DNA of 64,000 nucleotides, taken from Bacteroidaceae bacterium. GTDB lineage: Bacteria; Bacteroidota; Bacteroidia; Bacteroidales; Bacteroidaceae. The DNA lies in the NCBI GenBank assembly GCA_017451645.1, contig JAFTNZ010000013.1, positions 1 to 64,000 of the forward strand. The letters run 5' to 3'. The translations under genes were made by a program, and so were the position numbers. The notes beneath the pieces were generated by a model that did no database searches, was not told where the DNA came from, and worked only from the letters and a program-made list of their open reading frames with translations. Shown here one piece after another: positions 63,836 to 64,000 of the stretch (position 1 is the stretch's first letter; each line of letters begins with the position of its first letter).

Positions 63836-64000
63836 ATGTCTATGAAAAACTTAATGAAAGAATTGGCATTGGCCGTCCTGTTGCTTGCTGGAGCAGGCAG
63901 TGCCATTGCTCAAGGTACAGTAGAGGACTATAAGCGTGCATATTCGTTGTATGGAAAGTTCTCAAATGACAAAGTGTTTTATTCGGGTGTATCCCCCCGA
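63836..64000 (+). CDS. Secreted protein, probable S9 dipeptidyl peptidase IV family (5' part only)
   Basis: Only the first 55 codons are in the window. A signal peptide (KELALAVLLLAGAGSAIAQ) is followed by TVEDYKRAYSLYGKFSNDKV and FYSGVSPR. The pattern E-D-Y-x-R-A...K-V-x-Y-x-x-V-x-P-R is what I recall for the start of Bacteroidales prolyl-oligopeptidase/DPP IV-like peptidases. The catalytic domain is outside the window, so the call is tentative. A second ATG at 63842 is an equally good start. Confidence 0.55.
   Translation, partial: MSMKNLMKELALAVLLLAGAGSAIAQGTVEDYKRAYSLYGKFSNDKVFYSGVSPR

Overview
The window looks like a chromosomal segment of a gut Bacteroidales, most likely Bacteroides or Phocaeicola. 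Three things point there. Many genes start just downstream of the Bacteroidota-type promoter (-7 TAnnTTTG, sometimes with a -33 TTTG or CTTG about 20 nt upstream). Surface lipoproteins carry fimbrillin, BspA-LRR, BACON, GLUG and M64 domains. The core genes include a TamL/TamB pair and a carbohydrate-active enzyme set (CE8, GH43, GH106). No phage, integrase, transposase or CRISPR array is visible.

1-20.3 kb: the tail of an rRNA operon (5S rRNA and terminator), then fucI-fucP for L-fucose uptake and isomerisation. An outer-membrane PEGA-like/beta-barrel protein follows, paired with a large lipoprotein of fibronectin-like and GLUG repeats. Next come an initiator tRNA with its own promoter and terminator, a TetR regulator with fabG and a pseudouridine synthase, and a secreted pectinesterase. 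The overlapping tamB-tamL pair is on the minus strand. An AAA-ATPase-like/PD-(D/E)XK protein closes the region.

20.3-33.1 kb: a MITE-like inverted repeat precedes a five-gene lipoprotein cluster. It holds three tandem ~1,160-1,175-residue paralogues, each with the order lipid anchor, fimbrillin-like domain, BspA-type LRRs, BACON domain and M64-type metallopeptidase. They are followed by a fimbrillin-like lipoprotein and a lipoprotein with 25 tandem five-residue Pro/Asp repeats. The first paralogue has a nonsense codon at position 41 and has lost zinc-site residues. The other two appear intact.

33.3-50.4 kb: mostly metabolism, largely on the minus strand. It contains a lipocalin, pflA/pflB, a HAD phosphatase, folB, a DUF456 protein, a GH43 enzyme, peptidase T and a PurF-like protein without the glutaminase nucleophile cysteine. 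These are followed by an ATPase/TOPRIM (DUF4435) pair resembling PARIS anti-phage systems, a soluble PAS histidine kinase, an SLC13 permease and an acyl-CoA synthetase. A 22-nt periodic repeat array lies beside the ATPase/DUF4435 pair.

50.5-58.4 kb: a compact five-gene operon closed by a strong terminator. It encodes a four-zinc-ribbon protein, a membrane Ser/Thr kinase, a zinc-ribbon triple-AAA+ ATPase, a zinc-ribbon FHA protein and a PP2C phosphatase. It reads as a complete phosphorylation circuit (writer, reader, eraser) built around a CbxX-type ATPase, and is the best candidate here for an undescribed system.

58.4-64 kb: an M13 metallopeptidase lipoprotein (minus), a GH106-type rhamnosidase lipoprotein (plus), and the first 55 codons of a secreted protein that resembles S9 dipeptidyl peptidases.

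All calls are from reading the sequence and recalling family motifs; no database search was run.
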